63,333 bases of DNA, taken from NCBI GenBank assembly GCA_017935505.1, contig JAGBHM010000005.1, positions 1 through 63,333 on the forward strand, read 5' to 3'. The notes beneath the pieces are model-generated. The model was given only the letters and a program-made list of their open reading frames with translations, ran no database searches and was not told the origin of the DNA. The stretch comes from Bacteroidales bacterium. Lineage in GTDB: Bacteria; Bacteroidota; Bacteroidia; Bacteroidales; UBA932. The first letter of the stretch is position 1; every line of letters starts with the position of its first letter. Below, piece after piece: positions 34,580 through 44,139 of the stretch. The position numbers were made by a program, and so were the translations under genes.

Positions 34580-35815
34580 TTGATGGAATCCATACTCTTT
34601 ACACCCGGCAAATTGGGGCCGCTTACAATCAGGAACCGGACAATACGTTCCGCAGCATTTGAGAATATGGCAACAGGGAACAATCCCTCAGCAATGTTGC
34701 TTGATTACCACAGGAGCGTTGCCGCAGGTGGTGTTGGAATGACAACGCTGGCATATGCATCAATTGCCCAAAGCGGATTGTCATTTGAAGACCAGCTCTG
34801 GCTCAGGCCTGAAGTTGTGCCGGGACTCAGGGAGATTACAGATGCAATACATAAAGAGGGGGCGGCCGCATCAATACAGATAGGCCATTGCGGCAATATG
34901 AGCCATAGGGCCATTACCAAGTGCATGCCTGTCTCTGCATCAAACGGCTTTAATCTCTACTCCCCCACTCTGCACAGGAAACTATCTGAGAAAGAGATGA
35001 TTGAAATGGCAAAAGATTTTGGCAACGGTGTGAGGCTGGCAAGAGAGGCCGGTTTTGACTGTGTGGAGGTACATGCCGGACATGGTTACCTGATAAGCCA
35101 GTTTCTGTCGCCATACACAAATAGAAGAAGAGACCAATATGGCGGGCCTTTGAAAAACAGGATGAAATTCATGCAGATGTGCATGAGTGAGGTTATGGAG
35201 GCTGCAAAGGGTGATATGGCAATTGTTGCCAAGACCAACATGAGAGATGGTTTCAAAGGGGGAAATGATATAGAAGAGGGTATCGAGATTGCAAAAGAGC
35301 TGAAAAATCTGGGGGTACACGGACTGGTGCTGAGCGGAGGTTTTGTAAGCAAGGCTCCAATGTATGTGATGCGTGGAGCAATGCCTATAAAGAGCATGAC
35401 CCACTACATGAAGATATGGTGGCTCAAATATGGAGTAAAAATGGCAGGCAGCATAATGGTTCCTACAGTGCCGTTCAAAGAGGCATATTTTCTGGAAGAC
35501 GCCCTTGTATTCAGAAAAGAGATTCCGGATCTTCCACTCATTTATGTAGGAGGCCTTGTTGCCCGAGATAAGATTGATGAAGTATTGGGCAAAGGGTTTG
35601 AATTTGTACAGATGGGACGGGCTCTGCTTAACAATCCGTCATTTGTAAATGATATGAAACAGGGATGCCAACGATGCAACTGCAAACACTCCAACTATTG
35701 TATAGGCAGAATGTACAGCAAGGAGATGGCATGCCACCAGCATCTTAAAGAGGAGTTGCCAGAAAAATTGAAAAAAGAGATTGAAGAATTGGAAAAAAGG
35801 TGGGAGAAGGGCTGA
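34580..35815 (+). CDS. Old Yellow Enzyme-family flavin oxidoreductase, candidate 5-beta-reductase
   Basis: 411 residues. The FMN-binding barrel is shown by LGPLTIRNRTIRSA near the start, HAGHGYLISQFLSPYTNRR near 150-168, DQYGG, and GGLVARDKIDEVL with FVQMGRALLNNP near 320-350. The C-terminus holds a cysteine-rich stretch (CQRCNCKHSNYC), recalling but not matching the 4Fe-4S motif of 2-enoate reductases. Related enzymes (BaiCD-like, OsrB-like, Bacteroidota 5BR) reduce the delta-4 bond of 3-oxo steroids and bile acids. Position between a 5-alpha-reductase and two SDRs supports a steroid substrate. The stop is 2 bp before the ATG of the next gene. Confidence 0.85.
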   Translation: MMESILFTPGKLGPLTIRNRTIRSAAFENMATGNNPSAMLLDYHRSVAAGGVGMTTLAYASIAQSGLSFEDQLWLRPEVVPGLREITDAIHKEGAAASIQIGHCGNMSHRAITKCMPVSASNGFNLYSPTLHRKLSEKEMIEMAKDFGNGVRLAREAGFDCVEVHAGHGYLISQFLSPYTNRRRDQYGGPLKNRMKFMQMCMSEVMEAAKGDMAIVAKTNMRDGFKGGNDIEEGIEIAKELKNLGVHGLVLSGGFVSKAPMYVMRGAMPIKSMTHYMKIWWLKYGVKMAGSIMVPTVPFKEAYFLEDALVFRKEIPDLPLIYVGGLVARDKIDEVLGKGFEFVQMGRALLNNPSFVNDMKQGCQRCNCKHSNYCIGRMYSKEMACHQHLKEELPEKLKKEIEELEKRWEKG

Positions 35816-35817
35816 AA

Positions 35818-36702
35818 ATGAGTATAACAGAAAACATCAATACTGCACAATACCGTGAATTTGCAAGTTCCAGGGCAGCACTGGTTACTGGAGCCAGTTC
35901 CGGAATGGGGCTGCACTATGCCTGGCAGCTTGCAGAGTATGGGTACAATGTGATTCTTGTAAGCAACCAGAGGGAGCAATTAGAAGCGGTTGCCCATGAA
36001 ATTGCAGAGAAACTCGGATACAGTTATCAGAAGTTTGACAACGAAGGAGTCCTTAAAAGCAGCCATCCACACTGGGTAACCGGAATATATATGGATCTCT
36101 CGGATCCAGGCTCTGCAGAGAGGCTCTTCGGCATGTGCAGGACAAACAAGATAGAAGTGGAGGTACTCATAAACAATGCAGGCATATTCTTCTTCAGGGA
36201 TATTGCAGATTGTGCACCTGAAAAGGTAGGCACAATCCTGAATCTGCATGTATACACCTCAACCATGCTCTGCCGCTATTTTGGAGAGGAGATGCGCCGT
36301 AGGAAAAAGGGGTACATACTCAACATGTCCTCAATCTCCACCCACACTCCATTCTGCGGAATTTCGCTTTATACTGCCACTAAAAGCTACATAAGGACAA
36401 TGAGTAAGGCTTTTAGGCTGGAAATGAAAGAGTTTGGAGTAAGAGTCATGGTTGTTTCACCGGGAGCTGTAGCTACAGACCTATACAACCTTCCAAAGAA
36501 TCTGCAGAATCTCGGCGTAAAGCTGGGCATAATATACAAACCCGAAAAACTGGTAAGGAATGCATTGCTCAAACTCTTTTACTCCAACAAAAAAGAGTAT
36601 ATACCGGGCATAGTCAACCGCCTGTTCAAACCGGTATATTCAATCTTGCCGGAGTGGTTCAAGATGTGGGCAAGAAAAAAGACCGCTTTTTTACAAAAAT
36701 AG
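35818..36702 (+). CDS. Short-chain dehydrogenase, candidate hydroxysteroid dehydrogenase (first)
   Basis: 294 residues from the ATG at 35818, 2 bp after the previous stop. SDR motifs: TGASSGMG near 26-33, LINNAG near 113-118, NMSSIS with the catalytic Ser near 163-168, and YTATK (YxxxK) near 179-183. The C-terminal extension (PEWFKMWARKKTAFLQK) is basic. It resembles the 3-oxoacyl reductase/17-beta-HSD-like group of Bacteroidota. In the cluster it would oxidise or reduce the 3-hydroxyl or another ring hydroxyl. Which of the two SDRs is the 3-beta enzyme cannot be told by eye. Confidence 0.85.
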   Translation: MSITENINTAQYREFASSRAALVTGASSGMGLHYAWQLAEYGYNVILVSNQREQLEAVAHEIAEKLGYSYQKFDNEGVLKSSHPHWVTGIYMDLSDPGSAERLFGMCRTNKIEVEVLINNAGIFFFRDIADCAPEKVGTILNLHVYTSTMLCRYFGEEMRRRKKGYILNMSSISTHTPFCGISLYTATKSYIRTMSKAFRLEMKEFGVRVMVVSPGAVATDLYNLPKNLQNLGVKLGIIYKPEKLVRNALLKLFYSNKKEYIPGIVNRLFKPVYSILPEWFKMWARKKTAFLQK

Positions 36703-36725
36703 ATCTTTAAAACCGGACAAAGTGT

Positions 36726-37559
36726 ATGAACAACAAAATAGCAGTCATAACAGGAGCAACCGGAGGCATAGGAAGAATCGTATGCAAATATCTGATTGAC
36801 AAAGGATACATTGTATATGCAGCCTATAGGAGCACCCGTAAAAGAGATGAATTGCGTAATTATATTGCGCAAACAGGGGGGAGTAATAACCTGAACCTGC
36901 TTTCTGTTGACCTCAAGTCCTTCACATCAGTAAGGGAGTTCTGTGCAAAAATAGTGGAATCCATCCATGGAGATAAAATAGATATACTTATCAATAATGC
37001 AGGAGTCATTGCCCCTCTATATGAAATTACAGAAGATGGCTATGAAAGCTCCATGCAGGTAAACTATCTCTCTGCAAGGTTGATTACAGAGACATTGCTG
37101 CCACACATCTCTGGAAAAATCATCAATACCGTCTCCTGCTCAATTACAAAGGGGGAGTGCAAAAAACCTGAAAAAAAATCTGTTCCAGAAAAGCACAGTC
37201 AGAGCACCATTGCAAGTCTGAAACACTACAGCAACTCCAAGCTCATGCTTGCCCTCTATACAGTGGCTCTGCACAGAGAGGTTGGCATGCTGCACAATGA
37301 TACCATAAATCCAATAGCAATTTACGGGGCAGACCCGGGAATAGTGAACACCTCCATAATATCAATGCACAGATGGTACGATCCGATTGCAGACCTGATA
37401 TTCAGGCCATTCATCAAGAGCCCAGAGCAGGGAGCAAAACCTTTGATAAATGCAATAGAACACAACCATACTGCCAATGACAAAATGAAGAGACACCCTC
37501 TGCTGTTTGCCGGAAACGGTACAAAAGAGTTCCCGAAGAAGATAAAAAACATACTATAA
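36726..37559 (+). CDS. Short-chain dehydrogenase, candidate hydroxysteroid dehydrogenase (second)
   Basis: 277 residues. SDR motifs: TGATGGIG at 9-16, DILINNAGV near 87-95, the active-site Ser in NTVSCSITKG near 137-146 and YSNSK near 170-174. A lysine-rich insert (KKPEKKSVPEKHSQ) between Ser and Tyr resembles the retinol dehydrogenase-like group, where a loop covers the substrate. It starts 23 bp after the first SDR and ends at a bidirectional hairpin, so it closes the cluster. The two SDRs are clearly different from each other, suggesting different positions or stereochemistry on the substrate. Confidence 0.85.
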   Translation: MNNKIAVITGATGGIGRIVCKYLIDKGYIVYAAYRSTRKRDELRNYIAQTGGSNNLNLLSVDLKSFTSVREFCAKIVESIHGDKIDILINNAGVIAPLYEITEDGYESSMQVNYLSARLITETLLPHISGKIINTVSCSITKGECKKPEKKSVPEKHSQSTIASLKHYSNSKLMLALYTVALHREVGMLHNDTINPIAIYGADPGIVNTSIISMHRWYDPIADLIFRPFIKSPEQGAKPLINAIEHNHTANDKMKRHPLLFAGNGTKEFPKKIKNIL

Positions 37560-37562
37560 TAT

Positions 37563-37596
37563 AGAGGACGGTTAACCGGAGTGCCAACCGTCCTCT
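37563..37596. terminator. Hairpin between convergent operons
   Basis: AGAGGACGGTT and its exact complement AACCGTCCTCT flank a 12-nt loop. It lies between the steroid cluster and the pilus operon and has short T-rich flanks only. Confidence 0.6.
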
Positions 37597-37614
37597 GTAA
37601 ATTTCAATGAAACT

Positions 37615-40149
37615 CTATTTTGGATAGACCGTATCAAATACTTCACGCCATGTAGTGCCGGTATCACAAAAGCCACTGCCAAAACTACGGCTATGGAGAT
37701 ACAGACAAAGCCCGGTATCTGTTTTTGCCCATGGCTGCACAAGATCTATATCAAAAAACTCCATATATATTTTAGGAACCGTTTTTCCGTCAAAAATCCA
37801 TGTTCCCGACGGAAATGATGGATACTCTGCATTTTTAACAAACTCAAATATGTGGCTCTCAAACACATTTGGATGTGCATCTGTATAGAGATTCCCATCA
37901 TATTCATATTTGAATCCATCTACAGAATGGTCATCAATCTCCCCTTCCGCAAAAAAGACACTTCCCGGACAACTGAAAATCTTTACTACCATCTCGTTCA
38001 CATACTCCCTGACAAATGGCACCTGAGATACGCTGTTGAACTCATCAGTTTTAGATACCGCTGCAATATAGGCCATTTCATAAATTTCAATCACAGATTC
38101 CATTCTCACAATTTTACGGTCATCACCAACTGTAAGAAGCTCAAGATTGTACACTCCGTTTACCGGACAAGGATCAGATACCGTTATTTTGGAATCTCCA
38201 TAAGTCAGAGCGATATCCACATTGCCAGCAAAAGTTTCAAGCTCCGTATGCTGTCCAGAAATACCTCTGGCCGTATACTCCATAGAAGCAAATGCTCGTG
38301 GAGAGGTATTTATATTCAGAGTCTGTACATTTTTGCCATTTCCCGACCCTGAGACGAGCCTGATCCTCTCATCTGCAGAAGACTCCTCTATTCTGAAATC
38401 TGCAGAGGCTGATACATCTCCACGACCTTTCACCGAGATCTTAACTGAATAAGTCTCCGTAGGATAACCGGCATCTGTATCGGCCGAAACCAAAATCCTG
38501 TTTCCTCCACACAGTTCAACATGGGAATCAAGCCTTCCGTCAACAGCCATTTCCACCTCCATACCGGCTGCATGGGCAGGTGTTATCACATATCCGAAAT
38601 CATGATAGAAATGGTTATATGCCACCAGATCATCCACAATTGATATTGAAAGTTTCTGAATATCCAGCATATATGTATCGCTCTTCTGCCCTATTGCCGC
38701 AGTCACAGTGCATTTGCCAGGGTTTATTGCCTTTACTGTCACTCCGGTCTCATCAGATGCCAAAATTTCGGCATCCTGACTGCTCAATGAAACCACCACA
38801 TCTGCATCTGCAGGTTCCAGCTTTGCATATTGCAATTTTACAATTTCACCATCATACATGACCCGGCTCTCCCCTTCAAAGGCAATTGAAGGATTGGTTA
38901 CCGAGACTCTGCAGGTGCCGCAGATTCCGGTACCATCGGTACTTGAGGCAGTAATGATACACTCTCCGGCGGAAATTGAAGTTACGGCACCACGGTCATC
39001 TACAGTGGCTATTCCACTATCGGAACTATGCCATAAAAGATTTTGATTTTCAGCGGTTTCCGGGTATACAACAGCCGAAAGCACCTTTGTTTCACCTATA
39101 TTTACGAATTCACACCTCTGCGGATCAACTGTTATGGCGGTAACCAAGTCTATAATGCCGCTGTCATCCACCCGCCATGTATTTTCATCTACAGCACCAT
39201 CGCCTTTAAAATAGACAGTTATCCTATATTCAGTATTGCGTACCACATCATAATTGGAGAGCATATCCCGTCCCAGATAAAACCGGTACAATATCTGCCC
39301 TTTTTTACGCGGAGAAGAGTAGGCTGCCTTCAGTTCAAGATAACTGCACACTTTCGAATAGATGCTCCCGTCGGGCCACACCTTCTCCCGATAGTCCAAA
39401 TTTTCCGGTTGCAGCACTCCCTGACAGTTCTCATACTGATAAAACGGCACTCCATTCTTCAACTCATCTTCGGAGAGTCCATAGATACACTGGTTCTCCA
39501 GCCTCTCTTCAGGATTCTCCATACAGCTTTCCCCAAACAATTTTACTCTATCGGGGATATTAACAAGACAGGCGCTCTCAATGGTGATCTCCACATCCTC
39601 ATTAAGCTGGCTGTAATCGGCCTTCAGGAGTATTTTTGAGATGCACCTCTCCATATCCACATATATTGTCTTTCCGTCGTACAATGATTGCCAGACACTT
39701 TTGCCCGACATAAGTGGATTACTGCCGAAAACAATACCGCCGGAAGATCCTTCATTTACAAATACAAGCTCCTCCAGCCCCGACACCGAGTTTACCACAA
39801 GGCTTTTTCCGGCGTTGGCCACCGCATACATCTGATATTCCAGCCCCTGCTGCATCGCAACCCTCATTTTGTACTGTCCGGCACCCTGCATCTGCGGCTC
39901 AGCTGAAATATAATTATGTGCCACCAGCTCTCCCATACTATTTACCACATACAAATTCAAATCCCCCACAACACTCTCCCCCGCTGCTCCCTTCATCTTC
40001 ATTCCCACAGGATTGCACTCCACAAAGAGCTCTACAAAGCCCTCACCACCACGCTCTTGCGCTCCGCAACCACTTTGCATATCATCAGAACAGCCCATAT
40101 TCAAGAGCATTATGCAGAGCATCGGAATAAAAAATATCCTATTTTTCAT
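37615..40149 (-). CDS. Large Ig-like lipoprotein, candidate pilus tip protein (DUF4906/Big_2)
   Basis: 844 residues. Lipoprotein signal with the acylated cysteine at 20 (LLNMGC). The N-terminal third resembles FimB/Mfa2-type fimbrillin domains (ISAEPQMQGAGQYKMRV) and a DUF4906-like block ends with VRNTEYRITVYFKG near 325. A Big_2 bacterial Ig-like domain follows at about 345-425 (TAITVDPQRCEFVNIGE; SGIATVDDRGAVTSIS). The remaining 400 residues are beta-rich repeats of similar type. It ends the five-gene pilus operon and its ATG overlaps the stop of the gene before. A tip adhesin or surface stalk is likely. Confidence 0.72.
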   Translation of the reverse strand: MKNRIFFIPMLCIMLLNMGCSDDMQSGCGAQERGGEGFVELFVECNPVGMKMKGAAGESVVGDLNLYVVNSMGELVAHNYISAEPQMQGAGQYKMRVAMQQGLEYQMYAVANAGKSLVVNSVSGLEELVFVNEGSSGGIVFGSNPLMSGKSVWQSLYDGKTIYVDMERCISKILLKADYSQLNEDVEITIESACLVNIPDRVKLFGESCMENPEERLENQCIYGLSEDELKNGVPFYQYENCQGVLQPENLDYREKVWPDGSIYSKVCSYLELKAAYSSPRKKGQILYRFYLGRDMLSNYDVVRNTEYRITVYFKGDGAVDENTWRVDDSGIIDLVTAITVDPQRCEFVNIGETKVLSAVVYPETAENQNLLWHSSDSGIATVDDRGAVTSISAGECIITASSTDGTGICGTCRVSVTNPSIAFEGESRVMYDGEIVKLQYAKLEPADADVVVSLSSQDAEILASDETGVTVKAINPGKCTVTAAIGQKSDTYMLDIQKLSISIVDDLVAYNHFYHDFGYVITPAHAAGMEVEMAVDGRLDSHVELCGGNRILVSADTDAGYPTETYSVKISVKGRGDVSASADFRIEESSADERIRLVSGSGNGKNVQTLNINTSPRAFASMEYTARGISGQHTELETFAGNVDIALTYGDSKITVSDPCPVNGVYNLELLTVGDDRKIVRMESVIEIYEMAYIAAVSKTDEFNSVSQVPFVREYVNEMVVKIFSCPGSVFFAEGEIDDHSVDGFKYEYDGNLYTDAHPNVFESHIFEFVKNAEYPSFPSGTWIFDGKTVPKIYMEFFDIDLVQPWAKTDTGLCLYLHSRSFGSGFCDTGTTWREVFDTVYPK

Positions 40150-40970
40150 AATTCAATCTTCACTGGCATAACTATCTGCCATTTATCAGTTTCTATAATT
40201 ATACGGTCTGAAGAGATGTCAAGGAGCACTTTAAGGTCCTTCAACTCCTCCTCCGACATATCATAACCGCTTTTCAATATATATTCTCCCAATCTGAACT
40301 CCTCAACTATGCATGACGAGTTGGTTCCTTTGGAAAAAATGCTCATTTTTAACTCTTCCAGACTCCTCTGCCTCCATATTCTGAAGTTGGCCGCATAATT
40401 GCCGTTTTTACTTTCCAGTTTTGTACGGACAATATTGCCGGTATTGGTAAAACCTCCATCCAGATACCTCCCCGAAGTACCGCAATAGAGCTGTATAAAG
40501 AACTCTTCGCCAGCTACAGTTCCCCCTTCCAGCACTATCTCCAGATTCAGATGCTCCTTATGCATCCATACAGTATCATACCCCTCTTCACCACTTGTAT
40601 CCAGCAAATTGCTATAGCGGAACAGGCAGTCAGCATGCGAAGAATCTTTTATAATCTTCAAAGAGGCACCTCTTGAGAAAGGCTTGTTGATCTCTGTATC
40701 CCCAGAGATATTGCCCCATACATAAAAACCTACAGTTCCCCTCTTCAACTCTATTTCATAAACATTATTGTAATCAGGAACAGAAAGAGTATCCCTTTTC
40801 AGCAGCTCGCCATCTTCATCGAAAAACCATAAATGAAGATTTTCTATATCGTGGCTAACCTTTGAAAAATCTACAGAGAACCAGCATGGACACTCTCTTC
40901 TGTCCTCCTTAATTGATGTACAGGAAATAATGAATGCTATCAGGAAACATGAAACCACTCCCTTTCCCAT
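40146..40970 (-). CDS. FimB/Mfa2-type fimbrial anchor subunit
   Basis: 274 residues. Lipoprotein signal with Cys17 (AFIISC), then the RRECPCWFSVDFSKV stretch that resembles the start of the FimB/Mfa2 domain. The anchor subunit holds type V pili to the outer membrane and limits their length. It lies 11 bp downstream of the Mfa1-like gene, and its stop overlaps the start of the Ig-like lipoprotein. The last strands (LKVLLDISSDRIIIETDKWQIVMPVKIEL) look like a closing beta-sandwich edge. The length is a little short for the family. Confidence 0.75.
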   Translation of the reverse strand: MGKGVVSCFLIAFIISCTSIKEDRRECPCWFSVDFSKVSHDIENLHLWFFDEDGELLKRDTLSVPDYNNVYEIELKRGTVGFYVWGNISGDTEINKPFSRGASLKIIKDSSHADCLFRYSNLLDTSGEEGYDTVWMHKEHLNLEIVLEGGTVAGEEFFIQLYCGTSGRYLDGGFTNTGNIVRTKLESKNGNYAANFRIWRQRSLEELKMSIFSKGTNSSCIVEEFRLGEYILKSGYDMSEEELKDLKVLLDISSDRIIIETDKWQIVMPVKIEL

Positions 40971-40981
40971 AGCTCTCCATA

Positions 40982-42100
40982 TTAAAATTCAACCTCTACA
41001 TCCGGCACTGTAACCCAATCCGCAACATTAATTGAGGCCTGGAGGGTTCCATATTCCAAGATATGGTCGGGATCTGTGGATCCAGGACGGCAAATGACTA
41101 CATCAATGGTGTATGAAGTATTGCGTTTCACACCTTTATGGCCGTTTCCTTCTGAATATCCGAATCCCTCTCTATTGATATTTATCGGATAATAATAGGT
41201 ATTGCCATTCAACTGGCCCTCTATTACAAGCCTTGTGAACCTATTCTCATCACTCTCGGTCTCTATCATATTTTCATAACAGTAAAAATAGTGGGAAAGG
41301 GCATGAGTCACCTCTGTTGCATCAAGCGGCATTTCCACATAAAGTATCTCCGAACAGGCACATCCGGCCACATCCCCCGAATTGTATTTCTTATCATTGA
41401 AAATTACGGCAGGTGAACTATCCTCTCCAGATGCATAACAGTTGTTGCCATGCACATTTGTAAGGTAGACCTTCACATTTTTCAGAGGAGTCCCCTCATA
41501 TGGTGTTCCTGAGAAGTCTGTCTTAATGGTGGCGAGCATAACCCTTGCCACAAGCCTTGATACGGAGATGGAGACAGATGTGGTCAACTGAAGTGTGGCC
41601 TCAGTCTGTCCTACCATTGTAAAATCGCCCAGGTTCTCTTTCTGCAGGGAGGCCAGTTTTCCTTCAAAATCTTCCTGAGTCTTCACTCCGCTCCAGTTTT
41701 CGTTATGGGAATTGACTACAGCATATATAATTTTCGGACCTGTTGTAGTACGCAGTTCTATCCCCGACAGAGAGGCAAGCTCACTGCCTTCCAGCTTCTT
41801 GTAGGCATCAAGATCCCCCTTTCCTGAACCATCTGCCCTAAAGACAAAGAGTTCCAGCAGATTCACTTTATCATCCGACGGCCTCACTATTTCCGGTCCT
41901 GTGGTTTTAGTAACAGCCCCATTTTTATCAGATTCTGCATATTCCGGCACAATGGAGACAATCAGACTGGCAGATTTGCTCTGCATTTCCCTATCAACAT
42001 CCACTGCATCCCCCTTATCACAAGAAAAAGCAGAAATAACAACAACACATGCCGCCACAATGGCCAGCATTCCCTTCGCTACATTAAAAATCTGTTTCAT
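40982..42100 (-). CDS. Mfa1/FimA-type major fimbrillin
   Basis: 372 residues. Lipoprotein signal with Cys27 (VISAFSC), expected because type V pilins travel as lipoproteins and are cut by a gingipain-like protease after export. The N-terminal domain begins with a long strand (SASLIVSIVPEY), and later strands LLELFVFRADG, PKIIYAVVNSHNENW and SRLVARVMLATI fit the fimbrillin N-domain. The C-terminal part ends with the donor-strand-like INVADWVTVPDVEVEF. It would polymerise into the shaft. It lies between a broken DUF3868/OmpA-type gene and the FimB-like anchor gene. Confidence 0.8.
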   Translation of the reverse strand: MKQIFNVAKGMLAIVAACVVVISAFSCDKGDAVDVDREMQSKSASLIVSIVPEYAESDKNGAVTKTTGPEIVRPSDDKVNLLELFVFRADGSGKGDLDAYKKLEGSELASLSGIELRTTTGPKIIYAVVNSHNENWSGVKTQEDFEGKLASLQKENLGDFTMVGQTEATLQLTTSVSISVSRLVARVMLATIKTDFSGTPYEGTPLKNVKVYLTNVHGNNCYASGEDSSPAVIFNDKKYNSGDVAGCACSEILYVEMPLDATEVTHALSHYFYCYENMIETESDENRFTRLVIEGQLNGNTYYYPININREGFGYSEGNGHKGVKRNTSYTIDVVICRPGSTDPDHILEYGTLQASINVADWVTVPDVEVEF

Positions 42101-42112
42101 AGAATTTAAATT

Positions 42113-44124
42113 TTAAAATTGATTAACATTTTTGTCGAATATGACATTCAGATTATATCTCCTTATCAAGGCTGCAATTTCCGGATCTAGGTTGCCCCTA
42201 TGCCTCATAGCTCCATCGTTGTTTACAGAATCCAGAAAGTACTCCACAGCCTTCTGTTCATTTCCGAATCTGGCCCATACGATGGCCAGCATATAGCTTC
42301 TGGCAGCCGTTTCCGGAAGATTCTCAAGCACCTGCCGTGCAGATTCATTATAATCCATACAGATATAGGCAACTGCAGAATTTATATCTCCATATGGCCG
42401 CAGAAGGGTTACAGCTTTCTCATAATCCCTTCCGAGCAAAGCATCCACTCCATTCATATATGTTGTATCTACCACTGTTGTATGGACAGTGTCTTTTATC
42501 ATTCCACGCCTGTGCAGGTAAAAGTCAAACCGCACAGCCCTCAACAAGGGATATACCGCACTTCTGATGTAGGGATAATCAATCGACCTGGAGAGAGCCT
42601 TTTCCCTTTCATCTGGATTTTGCAGCAAGAGCGCCCTTTCAATTGCATATTTATCATAAATAGCACTATCTGAATGCAGTATCCGTTCCAGTTGCTCCCA
42701 ATTCTCCGCTATATGACGGGAGGTAACATTAAGTTCTTCCCATTTTGCACAATTTTCTCATCTGCACCATCTCCTCCCGACAGATCTAATCTCCAATACG
42801 CAGAGCCTACACTATCGGTATAATTTTTTATATAATCGGAAAAATATCTCTCTATGGCATTGGCTCTACGTTGCGCCAGCCTCTCATTTGAAGCATAGCT
42901 TCCCTCTGGAGAGCAGGAGGCTGTGACAACCAGAGAATCAACGATGTAAGACTTATCAGAAAGTAGAGATGCAACATTGTCCTTTATCCTTTTCAATTCG
43001 GAGCGGTTGTCGTACAGAGTATCGCACAGCGTTGCATCCCCCACTTTAAAGACAATGTACGCAGCTGTATTTGCCGTTGCATTCCTTGATATGATTCTCT
43101 TCAGATATCTCACCGAATTATCTGCAAAGTGAGTCATGGAACTTATATAATAAGTAAGAGGGCCAATCTTTGGAATATGGTATATCTTTTTCTCCTCTCT
43201 GAAGATTCCGCCATCCATCACCATATCTATTTTGCGCAAATTCCGGCATGTTCTCACACTTTGTACATATCTGTAGACCAGCATGCTGTCGGGGCCTGAT
43301 ATGATGGTATCAAGCCTTACTCCGCCCTCTGGAAGGGGTGCCTTGATGTATTTGGCAAACATCTTGCTTTTCCGCCCTTTCCGACGGTCATTCCGTTTTA
43401 TAAGGAACTGCCTGGTATAGTGTTCCAATGTCTGCTTCACCGTTACTCCAAACAGATTTTCAGCCAGGGAGTACTCTACATAGGAGGTATCCGAAGCTAA
43501 TGCGGCAATCTCTTTGAAGTGCCTCTTCATAAATGTCTCCAGAAGATGACGGCATGTATAGGTTTCAAAAAAATCACATGTATCTGGAATTATTGTACTT
43601 AAGAACCTGTTGTACAATTCATAGCCGCGCACCTGCCCTCTCCTGTACTTTTCTCCTGTAATATAGATCTTCTCAAGATGCAGAGTATCTTTCAGATAGT
43701 GCAGTCTGGGCTCCAATCTCACCTGCCAAGCCGACTGCTGCATCTGCTTTGGCACCTTTACATCAAAAGCTATATCGACATAACCGTTCCTCTCGGCCAC
43801 ATTGCGGAACTTTGCCTCCACAACAACTGCCGGGATGCGCTGGGATATTACCATCTCACCGCTCTGCTCATCTTTAACCGCATCCATTATAAGCACCTCC
43901 CCCTGATTGTCAATTACAGTAATTCGATCTTCCGGAGAGCTCTCCAGCAAGGAGTCCCTCACAGAAGGGGGAGCTACCTCTGTCGCCATTGAAACCTCAA
44001 CATTGCACCCGTTTTTGTTGAGAGAGCGCAATTTCAACACATTTGTACATCCTCCCGACAGGCAGAAAGCCAGTACAACAGAGAGAGCCAACTGCAATTT
44101 TCCTTTCCCCACACATTTTCCCAT
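42113..44124 (-). pseudogene. DUF3868/OmpA-like pilus-associated outer-membrane protein, frameshifted
   Basis: The frame from 44124 gives a signal peptide or lipoprotein signal (Cys26), a beta-rich region, and an OmpA-like part (VVTASCSPEGSYASNERLAQRRANAIERYFS near 393-423), then stops at 42709. A second frame already open before that point continues sensibly (KWEELNVTSRHIAENWEQL, then a helical tail to 42113). The switch falls at about 42745, where a run of four A (minus strand) appears to have lost one base. The expected protein is about 670 residues. DUF3868/DUF3575 gene pairs accompany Mfa1-type pili in Bacteroidota. A sequencing error, a real mutation or phase variation are all possible. 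Confidence 0.75.
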
Positions 44125-44139
44125 AGCACCAAACAGTTT

